From: Pigoraptor vietnamica
Lineage: Eukaryota; Opisthokonta; Filasterea
DNA: 25,429 nt
Direction: 5' to 3'
Assembly: GCA_943704525.1 (NCBI GenBank)
Contig: CALSCQ010001243.1
Coordinates: 1-25,429, forward strand
This document shows, in pieces, positions 1 through 10,350 of this stretch. Positions within the stretch are counted from its first letter, which is position 1; each line of letters opens with the position of its first letter. The notes beneath the pieces were generated by a model. That model saw only the letters and a list, made by a program, of their open reading frames with translations, made no database searches and was not told the origin of the DNA. Both the position numbers and the translations under genes were made by a program.

Positions 1-158
1 ATCGTGTATCTTGTTGTCTCGTATATCTTACTGTGTCGCGTTTATCGTGTATCTTGTTGTCTCGTATATCTTACTGTGTCGCGTTTATCGTGTATCTTGT
101 TGTCTCGTATATCTTACTGTGTCGCGTTTATCGTGTATCTTGTTGTCTCGTATATCTT
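1..158. repeat. 43-bp tandem repeat at left edge
   Basis: A 43-bp unit beginning atcgtgtatcttgttgtctc is repeated head to tail at 1-43, 44-86 and 87-129, with a fourth partial copy from 130 to about 158. The complete copies look identical. The array continues past the left edge, so the copy number is unknown. Because 43 is not a multiple of three, each unit shifts the reading frame, which argues against coding. It is T-rich and lies just before a good 3' splice site (tttcag at 199-204), so it most likely sits in an intron of the PLAC8 gene that follows. Confidence 0.9.
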
Positions 159-204
159 TCCGTGAACTCACGTCGCCGCCGTTTTCCTTCCACGGACCTT
201 TCAG

Positions 205-2201
205 ACCCGCCCCAGGCTGGCGAGTACACCCACGAGCTCCTCGACTCGTGCGACGGGGAGGAGGGCCGTTTGCTGCTGTGCGCGACGTGCTGTTCGTACT
301 CTGTTATGGTGGCGAAGGCGGCAGGGGACGTCGAGCAGAAACCGTTCGACTGGCGCATGTACTGGCTAAGCGTGCTGCTTCCGTCGTGCCTCGCCGGGTG
401 GATACTGCGGTCGCGAGTGGCGACAAAGTACAACATCGCGCAGTCGCCGACGAGCGCTTTCCTGTCTAGCCTTTGCTGTCCGCCATGCGCGGCGGTGCAG
501 GACATTCGCGAAATGGGCGCGCACGGCGACTGGGATCCCCAATACGTCGCAGAGTCCGACGTCGACGGCGCCAAGGAGCCCAACCACTACACGCATGGTC
601 TGTACGACTGCCTCGGGGACCCGGAGACGTGCGCTCTTGTCTCGTGCGGGTGTCACTCGTGCGCAATGGGGAAGGCGGCCGGCGACGTGGAGCAAGGACC
701 CTTCAACTTTCTGCTCTGCTGCGTGTCGTGCTGTGTGCCGTGGCTGGGACTGCTGATGCTGCGGTTGCGCGTGCGGGACCGGCATGAGATCGGCGGCGAT
801 TTCGCCAAGAGCGCACTGGCGATGAATTGCTGCCTGCCGTGCGCCGTCTGCCAGGACGTGCAGGAGGTGAAGGCGCGCATCGGGAGTTCGTCGACCGCAT
901 CGATGTGGCGGGATTTGGGTGCCACGTTCAAGGCGTGCTTTCCGCGCAAAGAGGCACAGGACGCTTCTCAGAGGCAGTCCGAGTCATTGCTGCGCGAGAC
1001 AACGGCCCAGGACGGGCGCGGTTCGGCGGGCTCCCTCTCGGCGGCGGGCGTCGGCGTCGGCGTCGAACTCGTCGAGATGCATCAGCCCCTTCCGCAGGCC
1101 CCGATAGAAGCGGCGCCACCCGCGACGCAGCGCCCGCTCCCGCGCACGTCAATCGATCAGGCGCAGCCAGTCGTGTTGATGCGTCAGCCGCTCTCGTACG
1201 CCCCGACGGCACTGGCGGGACAACAACAGCCCATCCCTGCACCCGTCACGATGCAGCCGCTCTCGTACGCCCCGACGGCACAGGCACGGCAACCACAGCA
1301 GCCTGTTATGCCGCCCCCCGCGATGCAGCAGCCCGTCCTCTACTACCCTCCGATGAACCAGATGGGACAGCAACAGCCCATCCCCGCATCCGCCGCGATG
1401 CAGCCGCTCTCGTACGCGCCGACCGCGCAGGGGAAGCCGCCACCCATGCCAACCCCAACGATGCAGCAACAACCCGTCTTCTTCTACGCTCCGACGAACC
1501 AAGCGGGACAGCGGCAGCCCGTCCCCACACCCGTCGCCATGCAGCCGCTCTCGTACGCGCCGACGGCGCAGGGGCAGCCGCCTCGCATGCCAACCCCAAT
1601 GATGCAGCAACAACCAGTCTTCTTCTACGCTCCGACGAACCAAGCGGGACAGCAACAGCCCGTCCCCGCACCCGTCGCAATGCAGCCGCTCTCGTACGTG
1701 CCGACGGCGCAGGCGCGGCAGCAGCAGCAGCCTGGTATGCCGCCGCCCACGATGCAGCAGCCCGTCCTCTATTACGCTCCGATGAACCAGACGGGACAGC
1801 AACAGCCCATCCCCGCATCTGTCGCAATGCAGCCGCTCTCGTACGCGCCGACGGCGCAGGCGCGGCAGCAGCCGGCTCTTATGCCATCCCCCGCGATGCA
1901 GCAGCCCGTTTTCTCCTACGCTCCGATGAACCAAGCGGGACAGCAACTGCCCATTTCCGCGCCCATCGGGATGCAGCTGCCGCACCCGTACGTGCCAGTG
2001 GAGCAGGCGCAGTCCCTATCGGGGCCCGTGGCCTTGCAGCCGCCCGTTGCGAACGCACTGCCCGTCGTTGTGCAGCACACGGTGGTCCAGCAACATGCCG
2101 CGCCCGGGGAGTTGCAGCGGGCGCAGGGCGCGGAGCATGTGGTCGAGGCCCCTACGGAAGCGCCAAAGGTGGCGGCAACGCAGACACAGTTTTATATTTG
2201 A
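205..2201 (+). CDS. Tandem PLAC8-domain protein with Pro/Gln-rich repeat tail (5' partial)
   Basis: This is the 3' exon of a cysteine-rich PLAC8-family protein. The first PLAC8 domain (about 215-530) has the Cys clusters CATCC and CCPPC followed by AAVQDIREM. The second (about 580-880) has CGCHSC and CCLPC followed by AVCQDVQEVKAR. PLAC8 proteins are small Cys-rich, often membrane-associated proteins; plant and fungal members affect cell size and metal handling. The function of this one is not evident. From about 1080 the protein becomes Pro/Gln-rich with 47-49-residue repeats, ending FYI-stop at 2199-2201. No ATG precedes domain 1 in frame; the first in-frame Met lies inside that domain. I therefore start the exon at the acceptor ending at 204 (codon split 1+2) and infer that the real start is left of the window. 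A long overlapping Ala/Arg-rich open frame on the same strand comes from the GC-rich repeats. Confidence 0.82.
1251..1970 (+). repeat. In-frame coding minisatellite, 141-147 bp units
   Basis: Five units, each starting with codons for MQPLSY, begin at 1251, 1398, 1539, 1680 and 1827; a degenerate sixth starts at 1971. Spacings are 147, 141, 141, 147 and 144 bp, all multiples of three, so the protein frame is kept. Each unit encodes MQPLSYAPTAQ, then a Gln/Pro linker, then MQQPV, an aromatic YAP-M/T-NQ motif, and GQQQP-I/V-P. The similar third and fourth units suggest recent unequal exchange. The tail is Pro/Gln/Tyr-rich and probably disordered. Confidence 0.9.
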
Positions 2202-2962
2202 ACGCGAGCATCGTACAAATGAATACAGCAATTGCCGCATTCCCCTGCAGCAGCAGTACAGAACAGTAAAGATGGGGACGACAACGTAAGACTGTCTGGA
2301 TTCAATCGAAGAGAGTTCGTGCGCGGGCTTGTCGTGTACCGACGGCCGATGAGGACGAGCGGATTACGATTGACGCCGTTAAGTACGGGGAAAAAGAGAA
2401 GGAAAAAAAAAGTGACAGTCAAGCGCGTTGCGCCTCACTGATCAATGATTGAACACGTCAGCCCAGTGCGCAGCCGAGTGACCATTGACATCCCTAGGCA
2501 CAACAGTGAGACCCAAAAAGAAAAGGCCCATAATACGTCGAGTCCGTCGGTCGCTGCAGACTGAGCCTTTGAGGGCGTGTCGTTCATACCCAAGGGTTCT
2601 TGTTCACGGCAGATGTCGCTACTGTATAATTGTGTGCTGATCGGCAGGACAGCGTCCCATCGGTCTGCCACCACGGGCAAATCCCGGCATTGGGTTGAGA
2701 CCAACAGACTGCCCTGCCGCTCAGACTCCGCCGGCTTACTAATCTAAAAACTAACCCAGGGACTAATATGACGCTGCAGAGAGGCACACGCCTGCCCAGC
2801 TCAATGCCAGCCGATTGCCGGCACACAAAGAGCGGGAATGTGTGTGAGTGCCGTGTGCGCGCACCGTCAGTCCACTGCTAATAGAATGAGCACTTAACTG
2901 TGAGTAAATTGAACGCGAAGAAGACGTTGTATTCCACTGCGGACAACGCAGTGAGGTCCGCA
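2202..2962. other. Convergent intergenic spacer, no gene seen
   Basis: This 761-bp spacer lies between the 3' ends of the PLAC8 gene (+) and the thrombospondin-like gene (-). It holds only short frames without recognisable protein character. I found no clear tRNA, repeat or canonical AATAAA signal. It should contain the 3' UTRs of both genes. Confidence 0.6.
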
Positions 2963-4195
2963 TCATAGTACCGAGTCAGTCGGCTCGCCCTCTTCGCCGC
3001 ACGTGACCGCGTCCGCCGACGCCGCCGTTCCCCTCCGCCGCAATATAACCGCGCCCACCACGACCGCGCAGAACCCAACAGTGGCGCCCAATACCGCGCC
3101 CAGCGTCGTTACTGTTAGTACTCCGCCGCCACTGTGCCACGTCCCACCCGGCTCATCCATGGCCGCACGCACCGCCATTGCGTCGTTGCATGAGCACGCC
3201 TGGATCACGTCCGCCGGTCGCGATGCGGGGTCGCAGAACCACTCGGACTCAAAATGATCCATGTAATAGCACACCGCCAATCGCGTGGTCGTGCAGCTGC
3301 CCGGCCCCGTTATATCGCACGTACTCGGCGGCGCCATGCGCCAGCACGCCCCGCACGCCTGCGACTCCGACGCCGGCCGCAATTCGGGGTTGCAGTAGCT
3401 GTCGGCGATGGGCGCATCGACTCCCCGTCCGTAGCACTGCGCGCCTTGCTGTCTCCTTGTGCAGGTGCCCTGCTCCGAGAGCTCGCACGGACCCCAGGGA
3501 CCCAAACGCCACTCGGTGCAATTCGAGCACAGCACTGGCGGCGCCGGCGGCGTAACACCAGACGCCGGCCGCGCGTCGCGATCGCAATAGCTGTCGTCGA
3601 CGGGCACACCGGCACCTGCGTCATAGCACGCTGCCCGCCGCGCAATTCTACAGTCGCCGGCTTCCACCGAGAACACGCAAGCGCCCGGCGGGCCGGCCCC
3701 GTCAGGCAAACGCCACTCGGTGCACGACTTCTCGTACGCCCATTGCGTTGTTACGAAATCGTCCGGGTTATAGGACGATTTGCTGCCGATCATTATCGTC
3801 ATCATGCTGTTCGTGCTGCCGACGACCGGAGGGCTGATGATGCACCTGCCGGACGGCGAGACATAGTACGCCTTTCCCCCGTAAATCAAGAACCTGGAAT
3901 CGACGCGGTCGAGCGGAGCGGTTGAGCGCGTCACATACAGAAAACCCGCGATGACGGGCGTTTGCCCTGAGGCGCAGACGAGGCCGTCGGTGACCGTGAC
4001 ATAGTGCACGTCCGGCTTATAGACTTCGATGTTCGCCGTATTCCACGTGACGTCGGACGGCACGTTGTTCGGCACGTTTGAGCACATGGGGAGGGTCCAC
4101 TTGTCGCCCGCGATGCCCTCCGCACCTGTTGAGAGCGCCGCCACGGCCGCGAGCACAACGACGAACGAACGGACGCGAGCGCCCTCACGACCCAT
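2963..4195 (-). CDS. Single-pass membrane protein with three thrombospondin-like Cys/Trp modules
   Basis: A 410-residue type I membrane protein is predicted. Residues 1-27 form a signal peptide (MGREGARVRSFVVVLAAVAA, then a small-residue cleavage region). Three related Cys-rich modules follow at about 158-213, 226-284 and 285-337. Each has a CTEWRL- or CWRM-type start, a GTC or GDC segment, an AxCY segment, then a D/E-x-x-x-C turn and a P-x-x-RPA end. Module 2 contains WGPC. The pattern resembles thrombospondin type-1 repeats of the ADAMTS kind. Residues 359-385 are a hydrophobic helix followed by RRRG, leaving a short acidic cytoplasmic tail. The frame is open upstream to 4351, but I chose Met at 4195 because only that start gives a signal peptide. 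No intron is needed. Adhesion or ligand binding at the cell surface is an inference; the ligand is unknown. It is convergent with the PLAC8 gene. Confidence 0.78.
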   Translation of the reverse strand: MGREGARVRSFVVVLAAVAALSTGAEGIAGDKWTLPMCSNVPNNVPSDVTWNTANIEVYKPDVHYVTVTDGLVCASGQTPVIAGFLYVTRSTAPLDRVDSRFLIYGGKAYYVSPSGRCIISPPVVGSTNSMMTIMIGSKSSYNPDDFVTTQWAYEKSCTEWRLPDGAGPPGACVFSVEAGDCRIARRAACYDAGAGVPVDDSYCDRDARPASGVTPPAPPVLCSNCTEWRLGPWGPCELSEQGTCTRRQQGAQCYGRGVDAPIADSYCNPELRPASESQACGACWRMAPPSTCDITGPGSCTTTRLAVCYYMDHFESEWFCDPASRPADVIQACSCNDAMAVRAAMDEPGGTWHSGGGVLTVTTLGAVLGATVGFCAVVVGAVILRRRGTAASADAVTCGEEGEPTDSVL

Positions 4196-4955
4196 GGCGG
4201 CAATACTTCCGAGAGTGGTGCGTGAGTGAGGAGCAGGATGCCTAGAAAGAGAAGAAAAAACAAGAACACGATTAATATGCGCACGGCCAGTCCAAAATTC
4301 CGGGGTGTAGTTGTGATGTGTTGACTGAATGCAGTGGCCACATATCAACACCGCCTGACCGGCCGGCGGCGGCCGCTTCGGCGCTCAAGATCTTCGTAAC
4401 ACTGACCGACTCGGCCAATGAAACTCAAGGTGACGGGCATTAACACGTAAGGCGAAGTGGTTTGAACTCGGGGGCTTTGCCGGCCGTTGAAAATGGCCGA
4501 CGTGCGCCTCACTGAAACAGTGCGGCAGCACGTCGGCTGACCGCCGGCCCGGGCCGCCAGTGCGCCAACCTCAGCAGTGCCGACGTGCCAGTGCTCCGAG
4601 GCTGGCTCAGCCGGCTCCGGCGCCAATCTTCGGCGACTTGGGCCTTGCCAGTCTTCATTTGAAGCGGCACGCGCGCGCCGCGTCGGCGTTGCTCAGTTGT
4701 GACATCGCCCTCGCCACTCAGGAGACAGCACGGTTCGGCGCGACCGCGGCCACGTGGGCTGTGCCGCAAGTTTAACTTACTGAAGTGCAATATAATGTTG
4801 ATGTACGGGCGAGGACTGGGACGGTGACGGCGCAGCGGACGAGCGTAAGATCTTCCGCGACACATGGCATCTCAGCTGCAGTCATTAATCATGCACCGCA
4901 TCGTCAATCGAAGCGCCGACCGGCGTTCTCATGTCAATGACAAGAGGCGCGCCGT
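4196..4955. other. Gene-poor GC-rich spacer upstream of the thrombospondin-like gene
   Basis: No convincing coding frame is seen. The part next to 4195 should hold the promoter and 5' UTR of the minus-strand membrane-protein gene. CpG-rich palindromic patches occur around 4359-4375 and 4541-4560. The octamer AGATCTTC occurs near 4389 and near 4850 in partly similar surroundings. Confidence 0.5.
4496..4588. repeat. Decamer GCCGACGTGC present three times, once inverted
   Basis: GCCGACGTGC occurs at 4496-4505 and 4579-4588, and its perfect reverse complement at 4528-4537. The inverted pair could form a 10-bp stem with a 41-nt loop. No coding frame explains it. It could be a decayed foldback element or a binding-site cluster. 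Confidence 0.6.
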
Positions 4956-5310
4956 GCCTACGACATCGACTGCGATATCTTGCTCTTGAACCCCATCACC
5001 AACTTACTGCGTGTCGCTGAGTGCGACGTCGACTTTGCAACGGCCACTCTGGACGAGCTGATCCCAGCGCCCACGCACCGGCAGGGGCGCCGATGATGTA
5101 CGTTTCACAGGGGGTCGCAAGTGCTGGACGGCTCGGCGACTGAGCCTTGCGTCGCTCGACCTTCGTCCCGGCTCAGACCGTCGTGGCGTGGAACGTGAAG
5201 GTAACCGACGGGCTCCAGGGGCTCTGAAAGCGACATTGCGATCGACGCCAATGTGTTGGACTCCTACGACCAGGACGACGGGGTATGTGATACAAGTGTA
5301 CTACTGCGCT
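4956..5310 (+). pseudogene. Possible relic of a nucleotide-diphospho-sugar glycosyltransferase
   Basis: In one frame, 4956-5093 encodes AYDIDCDILLLNPITNLL followed by an acidic stretch. This resembles the DxD metal/nucleotide-sugar motif and the following NP segment of GT-A type glycosyltransferases. In the same frame, 5259-5276 encodes DSYDQD, resembling the Y-DQD motif that follows the DxD motif in several such families by roughly 80-100 residues. Between the two are at least three in-frame stops (the first at 5094-5096, two more near 5190) and no splice sites I would trust. The simplest reading is a decayed gene or retained fragment. The motifs are short, so chance similarity is possible. 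Confidence 0.27.
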
Positions 5311-5710
5311 GTCTATTTGGCGCTTGCTCCAATGAACTGGCTCTGCCTGGCGAATGCGTTGAATAACAGGAGTTGGCTCTCAAGCAGCGCAAAGTGGTGA
5401 CACGCAGGGAAGCGGTGCAGCCTCAGTGAGGATGCGCCGGTAGCGCCAACGTCGTGCGCTGCGAGAGGAGATGCTAGCCACCTTGCCATGCCCTCTCTCA
5501 TAAGTGCGGCGCGTACCATGCAGTTGGCGGTGCACGTTCGTGTTTGAAGATACGCACTTTATCACGCACGCACATCTGTTGCACACGCGGAATACCACGA
5601 TATCGCATCGCTGGGCGCTGTTTCGACGCTCCCTCAGACAACATCACCCGCCACCACGCAAGCCCCGGTGAACAGCTAGACGACATTCTCGGACAAACAG
5701 TGACCTCGCT
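5311..5710. other. Intergenic spacer downstream of the WD40/armadillo gene
   Basis: No gene is seen. It contains one copy of a dispersed hairpin repeat (5502-5559) and should include the 3' UTR of the minus-strand gene whose stop codon is at 5711-5713. Confidence 0.5.
5502..5559. repeat. Dispersed hairpin repeat, copy 1
   Basis: A 58-nt segment is bounded by AAGTGCG (5502-5508) and its reverse complement CGCACTT (5553-5559). It shares AAGTGCGGC at its left end and a stretch containing ttgaagatacgcactttatc at its right end with the segment at 10351-10398. A gttgcacac string follows both copies a short distance further on. Similar ends with a variable middle fit a small foldback or non-autonomous element, or a repeated small RNA hairpin. 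Confidence 0.6.
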
Positions 5711-6088
5711 TCACGCAAACGCGCTCGCCGCGAGGCCCGCACTCCACTCTGCGCACACGAACGGCGCTTGTTGATCCCGCTCATCCTTGGGAAACTGCCG
5801 TCCCACCGCCTCCAGGTCCCCACGCTGCTCGCAGCGGCGCTGCAGCCACGCGGCATACGCTTTGCGCTCCCGTTGCGTCGCTGCGACGGGTGCAGTTAAG
5901 AGCACCTTTCGAACGAACCACAGAAACTCGATGTGCGCCGGGTCCCCGCCGAGAGAATCGCACTTCGCACGCCGGCGGAGGGAGGAAATGCCCACGCGGC
6001 CGCTCTTAATCAGCGCGATGCACAAATCGGCTTCGTCCGGACGCGCTATGGATGGAAGGAGATGCATCGCATCAGCTGCGGAGAACTA

Positions 6089-6135
<47 letters not shown>

Positions 6136-6150
6136 TGCATGCACGCACGT

Positions 6151-6235
<85 letters not shown>

Positions 6236-9200
6236 AATGGCGTGCTCTCACCTTCGAAGTCTCTCGCGGCGTCGGGCAAATTGCCGACAAGATGGGCCAA
6301 AATGTCCGTCCTGTGGTCGGGAGGGGCTGTGCACGCCCAGTCCCAAAGCGTGTTCCGGGCGTTGCCTTCGACGCTTGGACCGGTCGGCGCACCCAGCAGC
6401 ACGCCCAACACGCGCGCTTGCTCCTTGACTGACGGAGGGCCGTCCATGTGCAGTGTCGCGGCGATGAGCTCCACGGCCCCGGCATCGACGAGCGCACGCG
6501 CACACGCGGCCGTATTCTTCGCCAAATGCAACACCAACTCGTAGGCAGCCTGTAGAAAGTCGCCGTCCGAGAAGCCGCGCCACATTGTGGCAACCACTTT
6601 GGCGCACACGCGCGCACGCCCGTCAGTATTCAGCGCCTCGTCCGCGCACAGCAGCGCGAGTGTCCGCAGCGCTGACACCGCGGCCTTACGAAGGGCGGCG
6701 TCCTGCGAGTGCGCTCGCAGCGCCACAAGGGCGGCTTCCCATCTGCACGCCAGTGACGTGCCGCACACAGGCGCGGACGCAAACAGGCGCTCCAGGTACT
6801 CGACGCCGGCCAGCTGCACATCCGCCGCCAAAGGGAGAGCGCGCATGACACGCGCGACGCACTCAGGGCCGCCGTGACCAGCGGACGCGACGCCGGCGGC
6901 ATTCACGAGCGCTATCGTCCTCTTTGCAGCCGACATCCCGTGGACCAGGTCTTCGCGTCCCAAACCAAGCACCGCACCGCACACCGTCTCAATGACGGCG
7001 CTGTCGCACACCATCCAAGCAGGCATGGTCGCCGCCAATCCCACGAGCACGAGCCACCCGCGAAACCGCACGTTCACGTCGCTAGCATGCGCGCGCATTG
7101 CACCTATGACCGCGTGCACAAGCGCATTCAGCTCGCCGTCGCCCACCGGCACCTGCCCGGGCGGCATCGTCAGTTCGCGGAGGGCGGCGAGTGCAGCCGC
7201 CTGCACACCGGAGTCGACAGCGTGCACACTCATGGCGCGAAACACAGCGCCGCACGCGCGGGTTCCAAAGCCTCTCTGAATTTCAGAGTTCGTGGCAAGC
7301 GCACACAGCGCAGCGCAGCACATGGACTGCGCCTCTGCGTCCCCCACGTGCGCCTCCATTGCGACAACGACGGCGTCCGCCAGGGGCGACAAGTCGGCAG
7401 CACTCGCCGGCTTGCAGAAGCGGCCGGCAATAGCCTCCAGCAACGCCGCGCAGTGCGTTCGCAGCGCGAATGCGTCGGGTTGAGCGCTCCGTGCGTCGTC
7501 GTACATGGCTTGTGCCGCCGCCTTCGCGCTCTGGGGCAACGGCTTGCGGTCATCAACGCCGATTGTCCGCGCGGACCGCGCCAGCTCCTCCAGTCGGTCG
7601 TTACTCCCGCCGATCCCGCGAAGGGCCCCTTCAACAGCTCGCAATGCGCCCGCGCCTTCCAGGTCAAAGTCGCACGGCGCCGACGCGGCCGCCAGTTTCG
7701 CGAGGGCGGCCGTCCCGACGAACTCGCTTTCATTCTTATACTCTCGCTCCGAACGTATCGCGAACGCGATCGCATGGATGGCACGCGCCGCTCGCAGCTG
7801 CGCGAAGCGGCCAGACGCCGCAAGCGCACCGAGCAAGGTACACGCATGCGCACGCACGTCCAACTTATTGAACCGAGCGTCGATTGAGGACCGGCTGGGA
7901 TCAGCGACAGGGTGATAGATGGCCCTCACCGCCGCCCCCGCAGCGCCGGATTCCACGGCGAAAACGGCGGCGTCTCTCGAAGAGGACGCGAGACCGCTGA
8001 GAAGGACAAGCGCGCTCGTCTGAGCCTCGTTTGTGCGAGCGGCCAAAACCAACGCAACCCCGACACGCGCGGCCCGCACGTAAAGGGGCGCAGGTACGTG
8101 ACATTGGCCGTCATCGTTCGCAGCGGCGCGCAGAATGTGAAGCACGAGCTCCTGAAGCTCATCGTCGTCGGGGAATCGCTCAAGTGCAGTGAGTGCAGCC
8201 TCCACACACCCCGCAGGGAACACAGAGTGCCGGCTCAGGGCAAACAGCACCCGACAACCCCGTTCCAGCCACTTGCCATCGTAACATGTCGCCATCGCCC
8301 CAACAAACAAGTCTGCCGTACCGCTCGCAGCGACTGCGTGCGCGGACCCAGGGCTCTCGCGGCACACGTGCTCTATGATGTCCACAGCCTCTTCGCACAA
8401 GCCATCGCAGCCGCCGTGCGTGTGCAGAATGGCCGCAAGCGCCTCCAAGACACTACGTGTCCCGAATATCACCCCTATTTCGCCGTCGTGGCCGACGACA
8501 ATCTCGAGCAATGTGTGCACGGCAACGGACGCCACTCCCTCGTCCGTTCCCCAGCGCACCATCACTTCTTCCATCACACGAGCAACGTCCGCCATGTCGC
8601 TCTTAGGAAGATAAGCAATATTTGCGAGCGCCTCGAGAGCGGCCGTTTGAACGCCACCATTGTCGCCGAAAGTTCGCATCGCACGCAGCACCGCAGCCAC
8701 CAGCACTCCGTTCCCGTACAGATAGGAAGGGCTCTGCCGCTTCGACAGCGCAGTTCCGAGGACTCGACAGCCTTCCGCCAGCACGGCTGCATCCCATGGT
8801 CCGTCCGACATCGCAGTGAGTGCGCGCTCCACATCCTCGTCGAATGCGGTCGTGACGGCGCGCTGCGGGCGGCCAAGGGCTGCGGCGTCCGCAGTCGCTC
8901 GCATACTTCTCCGCGTGATCACGATGTCGCCGGACGGGTCGCTATACGCGACAACCATGCCCTCAGCGCCCATCGCCACGCTCGTGAAGCGCACGTCGTC
9001 GCAGCTCTCGCGCGCCTCCAACAGAATGCCCGTCGTTGTGTCCCAAAGTTGCGCGCTGCCGTCCGCGTTCCCCACCGCAAACGCCGCTCTGTCCGAGGAA
9101 AACGCGAGGCACAGTTTAGCGCCTGTAGCCTCGAGGGTGATGCGGCGCTCCCCCGTGGCAACGTCGAAGATTGCAACGCCGCTCGAAAACCCTGCGGCAA

Positions 9201-9924
9201 GCAGAGCCCCGTCCGCAGAGAACTCGAGTGGAAACACCGCGTGTCGAGTCTCCAGGGATAGCGTGCGCAGACAGTTTCCGGTCGTTGCATCGAGCAGTTG
9301 CACCATCCCATTGTTCTTCGACTCAATGCACCCGAACTTCTCGCGACCACACCCCATCGCCACAGTCGCCCCGTCCGGCGAGAACACAACCGAGTAGATG
9401 TAACCACGGGGTTTCGCGAGAGTCGTAGTTGGTTCCTTCGTGTCCCAACCCACAACACAGGGTCCTCCCTTCTTGCTGTAGTCGGACAACACGAGGCGGG
9501 TACCATCAGGCGATACGGCAAGCAGTGTCGAGTCGAAGCCCTCGCCCTGAAACCTCTGCGTCTTGTTCGTCCCCGCAAGCGCGTCCCATTCAAAGACCTC
9601 GACTTCGCGATAATTCAATACGGTGGAAGAAACGACGCGGATGCCGTCCCCCGACATAATGAGCGTCTGAAACTCGTGATTCAGCACGTACTCGCCGAGG
9701 TTCCTCGTCAAGTCGCCCGTGGTCGCATCCCAAAGAGAGACAAAGTACTCGTACTTCGCGCCGTACGGCCTCCCGAATTCTCTCATTAACCCTCGAACTT
9801 TCTCCACTACCTTTGCGCCCGCCGTCACGATCGAAGCCCCATCGCGAGTGAGGGCGACGCGGATGTCCTCCAGGTGCCCCACGGGAATGGTTGTCGTGAG
9901 CAGCGACATTCTCAGCACGCGCAC
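5711..9924 (-). CDS. WD40 plus armadillo/HEAT-repeat protein, two exons
   Basis: Exon 1 is 9924-6252 and exon 2 is 6075-5711. The intron 6251-6076 starts GTGAGA and ends CGCAG. Joining gives 4,038 nt, 1,345 residues, with a codon split 1+2 across the junction. Residues 1 to about 335 hold roughly six WD40-type blades, for example VSLWDATTGDLTRNLG, SVVFSPDGATVAMG and AQLWDTTTG. From about 345 to the end the protein is made of Ala/Leu-rich helical pairs typical of armadillo/HEAT repeats, such as VQTAALEALANIAYL and LRKAAVSALRTLALLCAD. Such proteins are usually scaffolds; no enzyme motif is visible. Met at 9909 (MSLLTTTIPVG) is an alternative start. Without splicing, the frame reads through the microsatellite as a long Val-Cys run, which is an artefact. 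The gene is divergent from dyskerin across 1.7 kb. Confidence 0.85.
6089..6234. repeat. Intronic microsatellite: (GCAC)n followed by (CA)n
   Basis: A (GCAC)n tract with a few GCAT variants covers about 6089-6150, followed by about 40 CA units at 6154-6234. It nearly fills the single intron of the WD40/armadillo gene. On the sense (minus) strand it reads (TG)n starting about 17 nt after the 5' splice site. Confidence 0.95.
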
Positions 9925-10350
9925 AGCACAGCAGGGACTTCGCGTCGTCTGTTGCCGTGCGAACGCGTGACAAGGAGAGGTGTCTGTTCAGTTTTCGCTG
10001 AATGTTACAAGCCACAACAGTCAGGGGAAAACCAAGGGCTCTAAGAGCGCCCTTGGGGCCAGCAAACCAAAACATTGGACTGTTACACACTGCGACATAT
10101 CTATCACTGTGAGTCCCGCTCGGGGCTATGTGTGCCGGTACCGACACACTCCTCGGCTTGCGGGCATTCACAGTGCGTCACGAGAACACCCGTCTCAATA
10201 TATGACGGCAAAGTCAGAGGATCAGAAGTGTAAAGGCGGCTGGCATGCGGCACTTAGAGCGGAATGACGGCGTCAACTGGACGTGGCGCTCGCGGGTTAA
10301 ACTGATTTTCGGAGATGAAACGAAGTGGATGGTCTAAATACCAGCTTTCA
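9925..10350. other. Divergent intergenic region, proximal part
   Basis: This lies upstream of the minus-strand WD40/armadillo gene and must include its promoter and 5' UTR. No credible coding frame, tRNA or TATA box is visible. Confidence 0.45.

Noticed and set aside
827-2269. 480-residue Ala/Arg-rich open frame overlapping the PLAC8 gene
   Set aside because: It is the +1 shadow of the in-frame minisatellite; composition is skewed and no domain is present, while the main frame has PLAC8 motifs.
4345-4480. A-box-like TTGGCCGAGTCGG and B-box-like gagttcaaacc on the minus strand, suggesting a tRNA or tRNA-derived element
   Set aside because: The boxes are in the wrong order on that strand, and no acceptor stem or T-arm can be formed.
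7912-9261. 449-residue plus-strand open frame opposite the WD40/armadillo gene
   Set aside because: Arg/His-rich shadow without domains; the minus strand has WD40 and armadillo repeats.
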